Positions 9,922-21,330 of a stretch of DNA of 64,000 bases are shown here, one piece after another. The notes under the pieces were generated by a model. It did not search any database. It saw nothing but the letters and a program-made list of their open reading frames with translations, and was not told the origin of the DNA. Position 1 is the first letter of the stretch, and each line of letters opens with the position of its first letter. The stretch spans positions 18,261,867-18,325,866 of the forward strand of contig OU342630.1 in the NCBI GenBank assembly GCA_910589415.1, written 5' to 3'. The position numbers and the translations under genes are program-made. Source of the DNA: Malachius bipustulatus. Lineage: Eukaryota; Arthropoda; Insecta; Coleoptera; Melyridae.

Positions 9922-11362
9922 TGTAACGTTTGGTTTTCCACCTACGTCACTTAAAACCATACAATTAAGTATGCAAATAAAGAAAATAATTTGAGCTCAG
10001 AGACTCTTACGTGATATAGGGTAAAGCCCCGATTACGGCAGGCCACGATATCGTCTGTCCTGCCAAACAAAACAAAAAAAAAAAAAACAAAACAAGGAAG
10101 AGAAAACAAGAGCTTTTATTATCTTAGGTTATAGGCTGTATTTATCAATTTATTCTCTATGAACGCTATGATAACACTATTATATACTATAAAATTCGGT
10201 TATTAAATAATACCTCCGGAGCAGCGCTACCTCGATGGTTTACAACATTGCGTAGGTATCTACCTACCTAGGTATATCAGCCTAATTGAAATGATAGAAT
10301 AACCGGTAAGTACTTATAAATTAATACATAATAACAAACATTAGGAAAATCAAGTTCATCACTGACGTCGGAATTCTTCCCGAGGCTAGTATGGCCCCAA
10401 TGACTGTAGTGCGTGTATGACTGGATAGTTTTTAACGTCGTACTTTTAGTGGCAGAATTGACGGTGGTTAAATAATTGGAACGTTCCTACCTTGAACGAC
10501 TGGACCGCTTACGAACAAGACTTCTAGGGAAGCGGTGGCCTGGGGCGCAGTTGATGTGGCCCGGACCAACTATCTGCCGACAAGGAGTAGCCCCTTCTGT
10601 GAAGACGAGGTCGATACCAGGAGGTTGGACAGGTACCAGGTGTTCGGTCCCGAGTAGTATCACCGAAGCTCGAGATGAGGTAAGACAGCTCCCCAAAATT
10701 CAACGAAAAGGGAAAACAAAAACTCTACAAGAACAAATTAGAATATTAGACAGTGGTCTGTAATGGAGATTTTGCTCAATCGACTTACCCCTAGTCCCTA
10801 GGGAGTTTTGTTTAGGCACTTTAGGTGGTGTAAGAAGACACAAACAACAGCTTTTCTATCCCTGTACAGGAATGGTTCCCTTAAACTATCCTTAAAACAA
10901 CCAAGGATACCCGATGAACCAATTCTCGTGTGGGCCTACTAAATCCCCGAAGGTACAATTGAAACAAATTGTTACACAAGGCCAACACTAGCTGCTCTGG
11001 TCTCTTATGCCCGTAGTAATTAGCTAATAATTAACTGAGAATTGAAAAATCTCCAAAAATGAATATATCAAATTATAATAATTATTAATTCCAATTATCT
11101 CTTGCAGATAACACTGATAAAGAGAAATCTAAATACGGAGGTGAGCATGGACTGTCCAACAAGAGAGAAACTGAATGAAAAGCAAGACAGAAAGAAAATA
11201 CAACAATTTCTATACTATCCAGGAGGTGATATACAGGATGGTCCTAAACCCTAAGCTTGACTCTAATATCAACTAACCAAAACATAAATAAAACAAATCA
11301 CAGAATCAAACACATAAATAATGCTTCCTTTTTTTTTCTTATTATAATTTACAAGTGTTACA
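9922..11362 (-). repeat. 5' LTR of the gypsy element (right side of the window)
   Basis: 1441 bp, TGTAACG...GTTACA. It carries the promoter for the minus-strand element transcript by analogy with other LTR elements. It is essentially identical to the LTR at 2796-4237, including the GC-rich block now at 10485-10690. The only difference seen is near 10182-10188 (TATATACTAT here against TATAACACTAT in the other copy). Confidence 0.95.
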
Positions 11363-11366
11363 TATT
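11363..11366. repeat. Target-site duplication TATT, right copy
   Basis: Pairs with TATT at 2792-2795 on the other side of the LTR retrotransposon. Confidence 0.75.
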
Positions 11367-13371
11367 TTATGTAGTGCTTTTGAGGGATAATTTTAGAATA
11401 CGATTACTACTACCAACTTTCGTAGTCGTTGGGTAGCTTTTATTAACCCATATATGCTTATAAAGAGGCAGAATAGTTTCTTTGGTTTTGTACAAATTAA
11501 TAACAGTGAATATAAATCAAATAAGTAATGATTGCACCAAAGTAATAAAATATACTTTATTACTTACATAAAATGCAAGAGAACAAAAAATATGGACAAA
11601 GATCGACATACCACATTATAAAAACTGCCATCAATTTTACGCTATATTATTAGCTCATGTCGATCATTCAGTTTAGTATGTATATAGGTACAATACAGAG
11701 TTTGCAAGAAATTAAATTTCGATTGTTATGTCATCGGATAAAATCGAGTGGTTGCGTACACATTTTTATAACCTGAATACACAAATTTCGTTCCATTGGC
11801 TGATTAAACATTTATTAGAGCGATAGCGATCGTGAGAATTTGAGCACTTAGACTAAGTAATTGTGTCATGTATACTTAACGAAAAGAATCACAAAACATG
11901 GAAAGTCACTCCGAGTTTAGTTCGACACTTGCATTACATTCGGTTTCATACATACGAGTGGAATTAATTTAGCTAATGCTTGAGACATTTCATCATTTTG
12001 TATGCATTCTTCACAGGCAACATACTGTTTGAAATAAATCTATCGCTGATCTTTACTGTTTATTGCAACACTTTCACAAACGGTAGTAAAAAACATCATC
12101 GTGATGCACAGGTTTCTCATCGTTTATGACATGGCCACCAGGAAGATCGATATTATTTACATTCCAGGTTAGAAGAGTTAATCCATCCCTGGATAACTGT
12201 TTTTAACTCATTTACAAAAACACCCTAAAAAGGGAAAGTTAATTTCAATGAGTCATATATTTTAACAAAACAAAAATATGGTATCATTGCTACCACTGCC
12301 TCAACTATAATAGGTCCCTAAACCTTTCATTTCCATTTACCTCTATATTTAAAACTTAAGTGCCTTGTTGAGTGGCATGCAGAACAAAGAAGAATATTCC
12401 GCCGTTTAGGTCTTTTCCAACCAGCGAAAAAAGACTTATCATCTTTAGAACAATCGAAAGCCCTAAATCTCCTCCAAGAACTAGAATTGGATGGGGTGCT
12501 ATAATCGAATAGTCACCAGAAAAGGAGACAAAAAATATCTACTAGGCCGCGTTGTTTAATATTCGTATGCATCCCCATATATTATTTTCGCGTTTCCAAA
12601 AAGAGTTAGGTATCAAATTTACATTATTTCTACCTAACTACCTAACTAATCGATTGTCCTCCTAAGGATGTTAATGACGTCTTAAACACTGTTTGTTTCA
12701 GCTAACTAAAAAAGATTTTTGAAGTTTTAACATATTCAAATAAATTTTCCATTTAATTTTTAATATAAAAATGTTCTGAACGAGTAGTGGACCTCTTACC
12801 ACTTATTGCTGGGAAATATTTTCGAGCGAATAGTATCGGTTTCTTCTGACAACCCCAGAAACCATTATTTAGGTACTTGTCAAAGTTACTTTACCACAAA
12901 GGCAGTCGTCAATGATGAAAATGTTCAAGTGCATTATGTAGGTAGATTGTGCCGGGAACGGTCAATTTGGTAATGGAAACTCTCCAGACTTGGATGGGAG
13001 CGTTTCCGACAACCCTCCAGTTGCCTGATTTCAATGCTTGCCAAATTGCCTCTATCATATCTACGAAACAATTAAGTAATTAATCGATATATTTAATGCG
13101 ATTATGCTATTGATGTTGAAAATACTGAAAAATGTTAACTCCACCGAATTCCTATCTGAAAATTTGAGTGAGAGGTGCAGCACGGAGAGATTGCTTAGCA
13201 AAGAAATAAATCGAAATATCAAAACCCAACAATACTGGACACTTCTATACCCAATGCATTGTGTTTATCTAGGACAATTGCAGCAGCGCTGTCAAGCGTA
13301 TGTGAGTGACACTAAACGGCATATTTCTTGAAACATAGCGGGGGCCTTGAATATCACCACTAAATATACTA
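11367..13371. other. Intergenic, no supported gene
   Basis: AT-rich. Around 12375-12500 one plus frame reads AEQRRIFRRLGLFQPAKKD and onward for about 40 codons with coding-like composition, but I do not recognise it and it ends in a stop. Near 13010 a frame reads LQLPDFNACQIASI, loosely like the SPDLNP block of Tc1-type transposases; too weak to call. Confidence 0.45.
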
Positions 13372-14113
13372 CAGTGCTTCCCAAAAGTAACGGATAAATT
13401 CGATAAAACGGAGAGGGCTGTTTTTTTGAAAAAATAAAAAAACAGGTCGATTTTGTTTTTGAGTTGTTCAACTTTTGACATAATATTTGGGTATACAGGG
13501 TGATGCGCGAAAAAGTGGTGACGTCATCGGCATTTTTTTAAATGGCAACCCTTATTTTTTATTCCATTTTTTGATACTTCATTTAATTGCCAGTATGGTA
13601 ATGTAATCAATTTGTAACCTTAAATAAGGAAATTTCTGAGAAACAGCTTGTGAGTCGAAATTGTGCACTTTTTACTGATGTGAAAATCGGAACATTAGCG
13701 ATAAAAATAAAAAAATATCAAATAAAAATTACTGTTTCCATGGTAATTTTATAAGATCTGTCAATTAAATTAAGTCTATCAAATTGAATCTGTTAAATTA
13801 AATTAAATTAAATCTATTAAATCTGTGGAAATTAAGTTATTTTCTCCGAAATTTCCTTTATAAACGTTACAAAATGATGACATTACCGTATTGGCAATTG
13901 GATGAAGTATCAAAAAATTTAATAAAAAATAAGGGTTGCCATTTAAAAAAATGCCGATGACGTCACCACTTTTTCGTGCATCACCCTGTATACCCAAATA
14001 TTATGTCAAAAGTTGAACAACTCAAAAACAAAATCGACCTGTTTTTTTTATTTTTTCAAAAAAACAGCCCTCTCCGTTTTATCGAATTTATCCGTTACTT
14101 TTGGGAAGCACTG
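13372..14113. mobile_element. Palindromic MITE (CAGTGCTTCCC ends), TA flanks
   Basis: The ends CAGTGCTTCCCAAAAGTAAC and their complement at the right (GTTACTTTTGGGAAGCACTG) are flanked by TA. The arms 13372-13495 and 13989-14113 are inverted copies of each other over about 124 bp. Their junction, once the inner element is removed, is a palindrome centred on GGGTATATACCC. A second MITE is inserted at that centre. Confidence 0.8.
13496..13988. mobile_element. MITE inserted at the centre of the 13372-14113 palindrome
   Basis: 493 bp, starting CAGGGTGATGCGCGAAAAAG and ending with the inverse, flanked by TA. The inverted repeats extend for roughly 100 bp (GTGGTGACGTCATCGGCATT at the left, its complement at the right). 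Non-coding. Ends and target are Tc1/mariner-type. Confidence 0.8.
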
Positions 14114-14231
14114 TATATATACTACTAAATATAAGTATAATTAGATGGATGGAATTAGTATTGTAATTTAGTGCAACAATATATGAAAAAGTCTGCAATA
14201 ATTATAGGTAGTTTAATTACAATAATAAGTA

Positions 14232-16155
14232 TAGGGTGGTCCAGATTTTATCTGCGAAAATGCACATAAAAAATTGCTGATTGGAGTAATTTGAAAGTTC
14301 TCAAAATTACTTATTATTATTTTTTGATTAATGGAAATATCAGTGTCGATATCTCAAGCTAGTTAAGACAAAAAAAGTTTAATAGTGATAATGTATTTCG
14401 AATTTAAGAAACTTAAATTAATTTAGATGAGAACAATACCGAAAACAAACAATTATTAATTACAACTAAAGCAGCTGCTCAAAATGTCTTCCGCCAGCAT
14501 CGATACATCTGCGACATCTTCTGATTAAAGAGTTGATAGCGGCGGCCACTTGATGCCAATTTTCCCTCATTTCCAGGCAAGCTTGTTGGATTCTACCAAG
14601 AAGATCATCTCTAGTTGTAATGGGCGTGTAGCATACACATTTTCTTACACAAACCCCATACATAAAAATCTAAGGGTGTAAGATCTGGTGATTTTGGAGA
14701 CCAATGGGCCTCTTCCTATTTGTGGGTTGTTATTATCAAAGCGGCCTTATCCATCGCTCAGGATAATTCGCATACATCCATTCGCGAACCATATGCGTGG
14801 AGTGCGCAGGCGCACCGTCTAGCTGCATCCAACTCTCATTTCATAAATCTATTGGTACGTTTTTCATCAATTCAAATAGATGATTTTCCAGAAAATCGTG
14901 GAATAATTCACCATTATCTTTGTGGCAAGACATACGCACCACAAACGTAGCCATTTATGATGCCCAGCCATATATCACACTAAATTCTTGTTGAAATGAT
15001 CGAGGGCGATCTTCATGTGGATTTTCTTGTGTCCACACATGCAGGTTGTGATAGTTAACTATTCCAGCTCTGGTGAAAGTTACCTCGTCGGTCCCACAAT
15101 ATCTTATGCAAAATATCTGGAGTGACTACCAATGAGTTTAACAGCAGCCACTGACAGAAATTCACGCGTTTTTGTTCCTCCCCGGAATGTAGATGGCAGC
15201 ACTGGCTGCAAATGGTAAGCTCTCCGGTGATCACCATGTAAATCACGTAGCACTTTTGACTTTGATACTTGTAATTGTCTAGCAACTCTGCGAGAAACTT
15301 TGTCTTGGATTGTTGTCAAATACTCTTAGGATATTTCTTTCACGTATTCTCTCTCTGATAAGTATTGCTTGACGTCTTCTCAAACCGAGCTCTCGACAAC
15401 GACGATGAGTTAAAAAAAAAAACATGACGATTTAGACATGTTCTGTTTGGATATCGCCGACGGTATTCTTGAACTGCTGCTACGGCATTGCCATCACAAT
15501 ATCCGTAAATAAAATGAATGTCGGCATATTCCTCATTGGTAAGCCTAATTGGCATCTTGCAATTATTATTACTGACTATGTAAATACTAACAAGACTTAA
15601 CAACACAATTAATTATTGGTAAGTTTGACAGGTAGTAAATAAAAACAATGCAATGTGATAGATAACCCGGCCTGTTGTTGTCAATTAAAATGAACTTGTG
15701 GTATTTTCTGTAATTTGACCTTAGTTCATAAATGGAAGAATACTTTGAAAACAGTTGTTGCTACAAAAAAATATAAAAGACAGTTTTTTGTCTAAATTGA
15801 TTAAATAAATCTATTAAAATAATCAAAACTGTATTTTATTTAGTGGCGGAGAAATTATTTAAAAACAAGTGTAACGACATATCGAAATCTTCGCCACTGG
15901 ATTAGATAATAAATTACTATGAATGGTAGACTGTAGAACCCATTTAGCATTGTAATTTTGAGAACTTTCAAATTATTCCAATCATCAATTTTTTATATAT
16001 TCTCATCAAACTGGAATTTTTTTAAAACTTAAACACCCTGTATCTCGAAAACTAAAGCTCTGAGGACTTTTTTTTTAACATAAAAATTTTTATGTTTTAA
16101 ATTAACTTGAAGAATTGCCATGTGCATTTTCGCAGATAAAATCTGTACCGCCCTG
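14232..16155 (-). mobile_element. Mariner-like element, 1.9 kb, with a decayed transposase
   Basis: Ends (T/C)AGGG(T/C)GGT.CAGATTTTA at both termini flanked by TA; the repeat continues as TCTGCGAAAATGCACAT. The transposase runs on the minus strand. The right third holds an internal stretch (AACACCCTGTATCTCGAAAA near 16029) that recurs at 25600-25650, so a second divergent fragment of this family exists in the window. Confidence 0.8.
14466..15555 (-). pseudogene. Decayed full-length Tc1/mariner-superfamily transposase
   Basis: Pieces of one transposase follow in order on the minus strand but in different frames. N-terminus MPIRLTNEEYADIHFIYGYC at 15555. Helix-turn-helix region RVARQLQVSKSKVLRDLHG near 15280. 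First catalytic Asp in DEVTFTRAGIVNYHNLHVW near 15090. Second Asp in MQLDGAPAHS near 14830. Third Asp in SPDLTPLDFYVWG near 14690. C-terminus CRRCIDAGGRHFEQLL with the stop at 14466-14468. All three catalytic Asp are still readable, but several frameshifts (one at the A-run near 15412) and stops break the gene. Confidence 0.85.
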
Positions 16156-16314
16156 TATTATAATATGCCTCCTTGAATCGCTTGAATTATATTGTATGAT
16201 TTGAGATTTCTTGGGATTTAGGTTCTAGTTTAACTTGCCATCAGTTGCCACTATAGGTTCTTAGCAAAACAAATTAAGAAAATTTTCGCACAGCATGAAG
16301 GATGAAACTGAAGA

Positions 16315-16360
16315 CATGGACGGTACCGCTTTGTCCTTGTCATGGACTCCTCAGCATGTC
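16315..16360 (-). ncRNA. Degenerate hammerhead ribozyme motif
   Basis: On the minus strand: stem I GACATG/CATGTC (6 bp), then CTGAGGA (position 7 may be any base), stem II GTCC/GGAC, then AAAG where an active core needs GAAA, then a short stem III and a GTC-type cleavage site. The loss of G12 and change of A15.1 should inactivate it. It is the inverted partner of the better copy at 16433-16480. Confidence 0.55.
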
Positions 16361-16432
16361 ATATCATCACGAGACAGGGATAAATATTACTTCCAAATTT
16401 CGTATGTTATGTGTAGTGTGTGTCTGACGTCT

Positions 16433-16480
16433 GACATCCTGATGAGTCAGTAAAAAGGACGAAACGGTACCGTCCATGTC
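16433..16480 (+). ncRNA. Type I hammerhead ribozyme motif
   Basis: Core CTGATGA (16439-16445), stem II GTC/GAC with a 9-nt loop, GAAA (16461-16464), stem III ACG/CGT closed by GTAC, and cleavage triplet GTC ending at 16474. Stem I pairs GACAT (16433-16437) with ATGTC (16476-16480), but the pair next to the core is a C-C mismatch. All invariant core bases are present. Activity may be lowered by the mismatch. Confidence 0.7.
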
Positions 16481-16597
16481 TTCAGTTTCACCTCACATGC
16501 TGTGCGAAAGTTTTCTAACTTGTTCTGCAGAGAACCTATAAAGACAAGTTAAATAATAACCTAAATCCTCGCCTAAATCAAAAGAAATCGCAAATCC

Positions 16598-17803
16598 AAT
16601 TAACAATAAGTGATACCCATTGCCGCATGAGGGCGCTGTGAATCTTGTCCTTTGATTTAGGTGAGGGAAAACGTCCGGTAATGTTAGTTGAGCGTATTTG
16701 ATAAACCGACGGATTATACATACCAAATATAAAACAGACAAAGTGATCAGTTGTCGATTTAACATCAACAATACGTCTAAAATTTCAAAATCGGGGAGTA
16801 TTTTTTTTATTATATTTTATAGTTTGAACACAATAAAATAACAAGCATATCTATGGATGATAAATCTTCAGATATATGTAAATGAATAAAATTATTCATA
16901 TAAAATATTAAAACATTTGTGTTTTATTAATCATCCATCAGTATGCAGAGATTCTACAAAGTAAGGGCTGAAAACATAAATTTGAACAATCATATCAAAT
17001 ATTTTTAGCAACATACAAGAAAAATGGGAACCGACGGGCGTACCAATAATAACTAGAGGATCTTTAATGTTTATTTCCTTTGTTTCCTATCTTGATTGAT
17101 ACTGGCCACTATTTTTGTAGCAACCTTTTCAGGGGTTATCCAATAAAGGAATAAATCTTCGATGAAACACTATCAATGAAAGAAAACTCCGCCTCAGGGA
17201 GAACTCTCGTGAGAGGTACAATTTTACAGCCTCGTTTGTCTCAGAAGAACGTTTATTGTATTCTCTGAACTGGAAACATAAATTTTCCTTATTAAAGAAC
17301 GTTTTAGACGCCGCGTCAGTAAAAGCGACGAATCGAAGGGCACAACAAACATGGAAAGATGAGCATTAATTTATTGTGCCTTCAGAAACGTTTCTAATCA
17401 AATTTCTCATGAATCTTGAACGTGAGAAATGATACAAACTCCAAGATTTTTTTTTTATTTATTTACATTATCAACTTCATTAAAATGAAGGTTTAATGAA
17501 ACTTTTTTCCACTGTGCGGCATTTTCGTAAAACACTGCTATATCCAATGTCAATAACTGTTCACCCCTCAGTTTTTTTTTTTCTTATTATGGAGCGTTAT
17601 GCTTAGGTGCAAATAAAAGCGCCACCAATTATTTCTTCCAATTTAAGTGTTCGCGTATTTTTACCCTCTAGTAGGTATGAGGGTATTATTTTATTTTGAA
17701 TTACATTTATGATAAATAAGTCTAAAACAAAATTGTCCCTATGTTTTAGGAATATTTTTTCTGGACTACATATTTTATAAAATGTTGCCTCTATTATGTA
17801 AAT
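16598..17803. other. Intergenic, nothing recognised
   Basis: AT-rich sequence with poly-T runs. No ORF with family resemblance and no clear inverted repeat pair were found. Confidence 0.5.
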
Positions 17804-19188
17804 CTGCGGAGTGAGTCGGAAGGAACGAACTAAACTCCAAGAATGGATTATACATAAATGAAAAGAATGAGAAATAATTAAAATGTTGTTATCCGATTTT
17901 CATTTTTTGTTTTCAAATTAGAGTTTTTACAAAATTCTCTGTCATTATATCTCATTCTAGCCTTCGTGCAGTGAATGGTGTTATTCTCGTTTGTTTACAT
18001 TTCACGGGGTATTAAATAAATCAAAGTTTGATAAAATTATTCATTTGATTAAAAGCGGAGTTCTTTACCAAAAAAATGTTTATCGATAAAGTGTTTGTGA
18101 AAAAATCAGAAAATCAAAAAGTCACTGGTGATATTTTTGAATAATTTAATAATAATTAAAGAACACAATGATTAGAACGATGCCTGTTCAGCGAATTTTG
18201 TTATACAGTGTGTCCTTATTTCAGAGCTCTTCATTGGTATCTCCTATAAACGCTAAGGGATACAGGATCCGTTAAATTAGAGAAAAGCTGCTCTATTTTA
18301 TGACCATCTCGAATCCGTCGAGACATTTAAAATACTGAGACCGTTCCTGATATATCCTGAAAAAAAACTTAAAAATAGATATTTATTATTTTTACCATAT
18401 TATCTTTTTTATTATTGGAAATTTTTTAATAATTTTTTGTAGGCCGTTAAGAGCTATCTATCTGACATTTCAAAAATTTTCAAAGCCAAAACTAGATCCC
18501 ACAGTATTCATAGTCATCTTCTGTTTTTCTTATAGCCGCCATATTGGATTTTCATGTCATTCTGTATTAAAAAAAATAAGGAAACTAGAAATCTATCACA
18601 TTCAAAATCAAATTTCAAAATTTTATTCTTCTTTAAAAAAAAATAATAACCTTTCTTCGAGCGATTGTCATTATTAACTAAGTCAAGCAATGTCACCTCA
18701 TATTGGGACGTCACACGACATCGTTTGGTGATCAAATTTGGTTTTTGTTTTCGAAAAAAGAAGAAAATTTTGAAGAATTTTTTTTAATATGATTAATTTT
18801 TGGTTTCCTTAATTTTTTTTAACACAGGATGACATGAAAATTCAATAAGGCGGCCATGAGAAAAACAAAAGTTGACTATGAATACTCTGGGATCTTAGTT
18901 GGCTTTTAACGGCCTACAAAAATTATTTATTAATCTCCAATAATAAAAAAGATATGGAAAAAATAAGAAATCTCGATTTTCCAGTTTTTTTCTCTCTTAG
19001 CGTTTTGAAGATACAAATGGTGAGCTCTGAAATAAGAACACACTGCATAATGACTGAAAATTTTTCATAACGATCTAATTTGACAACAAAAAATGAAAAT
19101 TGGATAACAACAATTTAATTATTTTTCATTCTTTTCAAGTCTAAAAATCTATTCCTAAAGTTTGGTGAGTTCCTCCCGGCTCACCCTG
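17804..19188. mobile_element. Outer inverted-repeat element with CACCCTG end, interrupted by a second MITE
   Basis: The right end CCGGCTCACCCTG at 19188 is followed by TA. Its inner sequence (19060-19188) is the inverted match of 17804-17935 (GAGTGAGTCGGAAGGAAC, then AATGAGAAATAATTAAAATG). The left terminus is degraded. The element at 18206-19045 lies between the arms. Confidence 0.6.
18206..19045. mobile_element. Palindromic MITE (CAGTGTGTCCTTATTTCAGA ends)
   Basis: 840 bp and palindromic over most of its length: the start CAGTGTGTCCTTATTTCAGA is inverted at 19025-19045, and long internal blocks mirror each other (GTAGGCCGTTAAGAGC at 18441 with its complement near 18905). The left flank is TA; the right flank has decayed to CA. 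Partial copies lie at 19960-20340 and 40684-40880. Confidence 0.75.
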
Positions 19189-19959
19189 TATAAAACGGTG
19201 AATTATTGTGCTTGTGCATGTTATCAGTATTAAATTTCACAAGTGATAGAATTTTCGCATTACAGGTATTTCATAATTTTCAACTTACCTACGTCTTGTT
19301 AAGAATTGCAAATTAATGATACCTACATATTATAGGTACATATTATTTACATTTGTTAAAGATTACAGTTCATACAGTTCATAATTTATTTGCATTATAT
19401 TATAATGAATACCTTTGAAATGCGAATTTAAAACTGCAACGCCTTTTTCATTGCGTATTTCCGACACGACCAGCCGATTCTCATGGATCAATTCACCCAC
19501 TATAGGAATGTTAATGATACGTTAGGATGCAATACATAATATTATGTCTCCCACAAATTCTCCTACATTACGTTCCACAACTAATAAGTTCAAATAAATC
19601 AATTATTTCGCTTTAGTAGTTTCATTGACATCAAAAATTATAAATATTTATAATTTGGATATGGTATTTCCAGATTGCAACAGTGCATTAAGGTTTAGTA
19701 ACTGTTATCTATATTATCGAAATTTCCAAAATTAATTTTTTATGCGATTTAGTAAAAAAAAAATTAAAACCAAAAGTCTATTGCATTAAAGAAAAATGAA
19801 AATGTTATTCTTGTCTTTTCGAAAAATATTTTTTAATCCGTGGAACTATTAAAAAAAAATCATAAGGTGAACCATATTACGTAGGTATTGAAGTCATATT
19901 GAATTGATTCTATGAAAAAAATAGTTTTTTTGCGGAAAAAGAAGAATAATTATTTTTTT

Positions 19960-20339
19960 TTATTTTAAATAAATTTTTCCGACTGTGATAGATAAATGGT
20001 TTCCTTGATTTTTTTATAGCAAATGACATGAAAAAACAATAGGCATGACGGTCATAAAAAACCAAAAGTTTGTGAAAATAAGTGAAAACTTATGATTTGG
20101 TCGCCTTTGAAAATTATTGTTAAAATGTTAGATGGATTACCTAGTTCATGTAAATCATTTATGTAAACCTACAAAAATATAATTTATTTATTTTCAATAA
20201 TAATTAAAAAAGTACAATATGAATGGGTCTCGATATTTACGTTATTATTTATCTCGTTATTTACGTTTTTCAGCATATTTCAGCAATGACTGAAGTTATC
20301 AAAAATTTTGTTGATCGTAACGAAATAGCTATCACCCTG
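19960..20339. mobile_element. Partial, diverged copy of the 18206 family
   Basis: Shares the order of blocks seen at 18830-19045 (ATGACATGAAAA..CAATA.G, then CCTACAAAAAT, then TCTCGAT) and ends ATCACCCTG plus TA at 20340. The left half is missing. Confidence 0.5.
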
Positions 20340-20540
20340 TATTTAACTTCTTCCCGCTTTTTCTAGATTGCTGATTTGATATAAATATTTACTTGAATCC
20401 GAGATCGTGCTGCTAATGAAATTATCTTTTAATTTCTTCTTTTATTTTCAGGTAATTTAATGCAAAAGCTGAAGTCTTCAGCAACCTGGTAAAAGAGTGA
20501 CCAAATGCCACCAAAAGTAAGTTATAGTTATTTTCTCGAA

Positions 20541-20898
20541 ACGTCAGTAAATCAGACAATACTCAACTCAGTAGCCGGCGGCGAAAATTCACTTTTCCTC
20601 CGCCGGAGGTTTGCTATTCGTTTTTCTTCCGCCGGAGGTTTACTTTTCAATATCCCTCCGCCGGAGGAAAAGGGTTGTCATAACAACATTAACATACAAA
20701 CACATAGGTACCTATATTAAGAATCAACAATTGAAATTTTATTAGAATTCGCCAATAAAATTTTAGCATAAGATATTATGAAACTCTCTAGTTTATTACT
20801 ATCTGAGATTAAAAGGGATTCGGTATTATTCAAAAATATCTTTGGGTTATACCGACACCGAACCGAAGTAATTCTGTGAAACGTCATAACCCGAAGCC
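20541..20898 (+). repeat. Dispersed repeat with CCTCCGCCGGAGG core, copy A
   Basis: A repeat of about 360 bp also present inverted at 54510-54863. The shared start is ACGTCAGTAAATCAGACA and the shared end ACGTCATAACCCGAAGCC, with GATTCTTAATA.. and AAATTTTATT blocks between. This copy holds three near-identical 13-bp units (CCTCCGCCGGAGG, CTTCCGCCGGAGG, CCTCCGCCGGAGG), each a 6-bp arm palindrome around one base and very CpG-rich for this genome. Non-coding; class unknown. Confidence 0.6.
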
Positions 20899-21173
20899 GA
20901 TGCCTGGCATAATAGTCCAAGAGTTAGCGACAAAAAAGTGCAAGAGTTTTGGAAAGGCTGATACTTTCAGCTCGGACTATACTGGTACTCGTCATAAAAA
21001 GCCACAGTGTAGTCATCACTCCAGGTGTTTGGATATAAGGCAGGGGGCACTTTTAATTTTTTGAAACAAAATATCTGAAAATTCTCTTCAAATTAATTGT
21101 TTAATGACAAAAACTGTCAACGGAATAATTCAAAACAATACTAACAGCGGATTATAAAGGCTCATTAAGTTAA

Positions 21174-21330
21174 CGGGCAGATTTCTGTGGTCATTTCTGA
21201 AGAAGGTATCGAAACTAAGTGTAATTTTTTTAAATTTATCTATTCTTGACATGAAAGTAATTACAAAAATGTTATTAAAAGTTATTTGACATCGATATTA
21301 GCTTCAAAAACGAGCACGGAAATCTGCCCG
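21174..21330. mobile_element. Short MITE with TAA duplication, PIF/Harbinger-like
   Basis: 157 bp, starting CGGGCAGATTTCTGTG and ending with the near-perfect complement CACGGAAATCTGCCCG, flanked on both sides by TAA. A 3-bp T(T/A)A duplication suggests PIF/Harbinger; there is no transposase to confirm it. Removing it restores sequence matching the other arm of the host element. Confidence 0.6.

Larger units (their letters stand above)
2796..11362 (-). mobile_element. Complete Ty3/gypsy-type LTR retrotransposon, minus strand
   Basis: An 8567-bp element with near-identical LTRs of 1442 and 1441 bp, PBS, gag, pol, polypurine tract and target duplication, all oriented on the minus strand. Domain order in pol is protease, RT, RNase H, integrase, which defines Ty3/gypsy rather than copia. 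Only 86 bp separate the pol stop from the LTR, so there is no envelope gene. Long LTRs with a tRNA-Lys primer recall the Osvaldo lineage; that placement is inference and needs an RT tree. Gag and pol are open apart from the programmed frameshift, and the LTRs differ at one small site, so the insertion is young and could be mobile. Confidence 0.95.
16197..16597. mobile_element. Inverted-repeat element carrying two opposed hammerhead motifs
   Basis: About 400 bp. The left arm (from GATTTGAGATTTCTTGGG, about 16200) and right arm (complement ending CAAATC near 16595) match in inverted order, including GCGAAA(G/A)TTTTCT-type blocks next to each ribozyme. The centre at about 16390 is unpaired. The two arms bring two hammerhead-like sequences face to face. 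There is no ORF. It may derive from a Penelope-like element pseudo-LTR, since hammerheads are known there; this is inference. Confidence 0.6.

Noticed and set aside
13005..13331. Tc1-type transposase remnant (LQLPDFNACQIA and downstream frame)
   Set aside because: Only one loosely matching block, no second motif and no paired terminal repeat around it.
21195..21225. CTGAAGAAGGTATCGAAAC as a hammerhead
   Set aside because: Only seven bases lie between the two core boxes, so no stem II can form, and no NUH site with pairing stem I follows.
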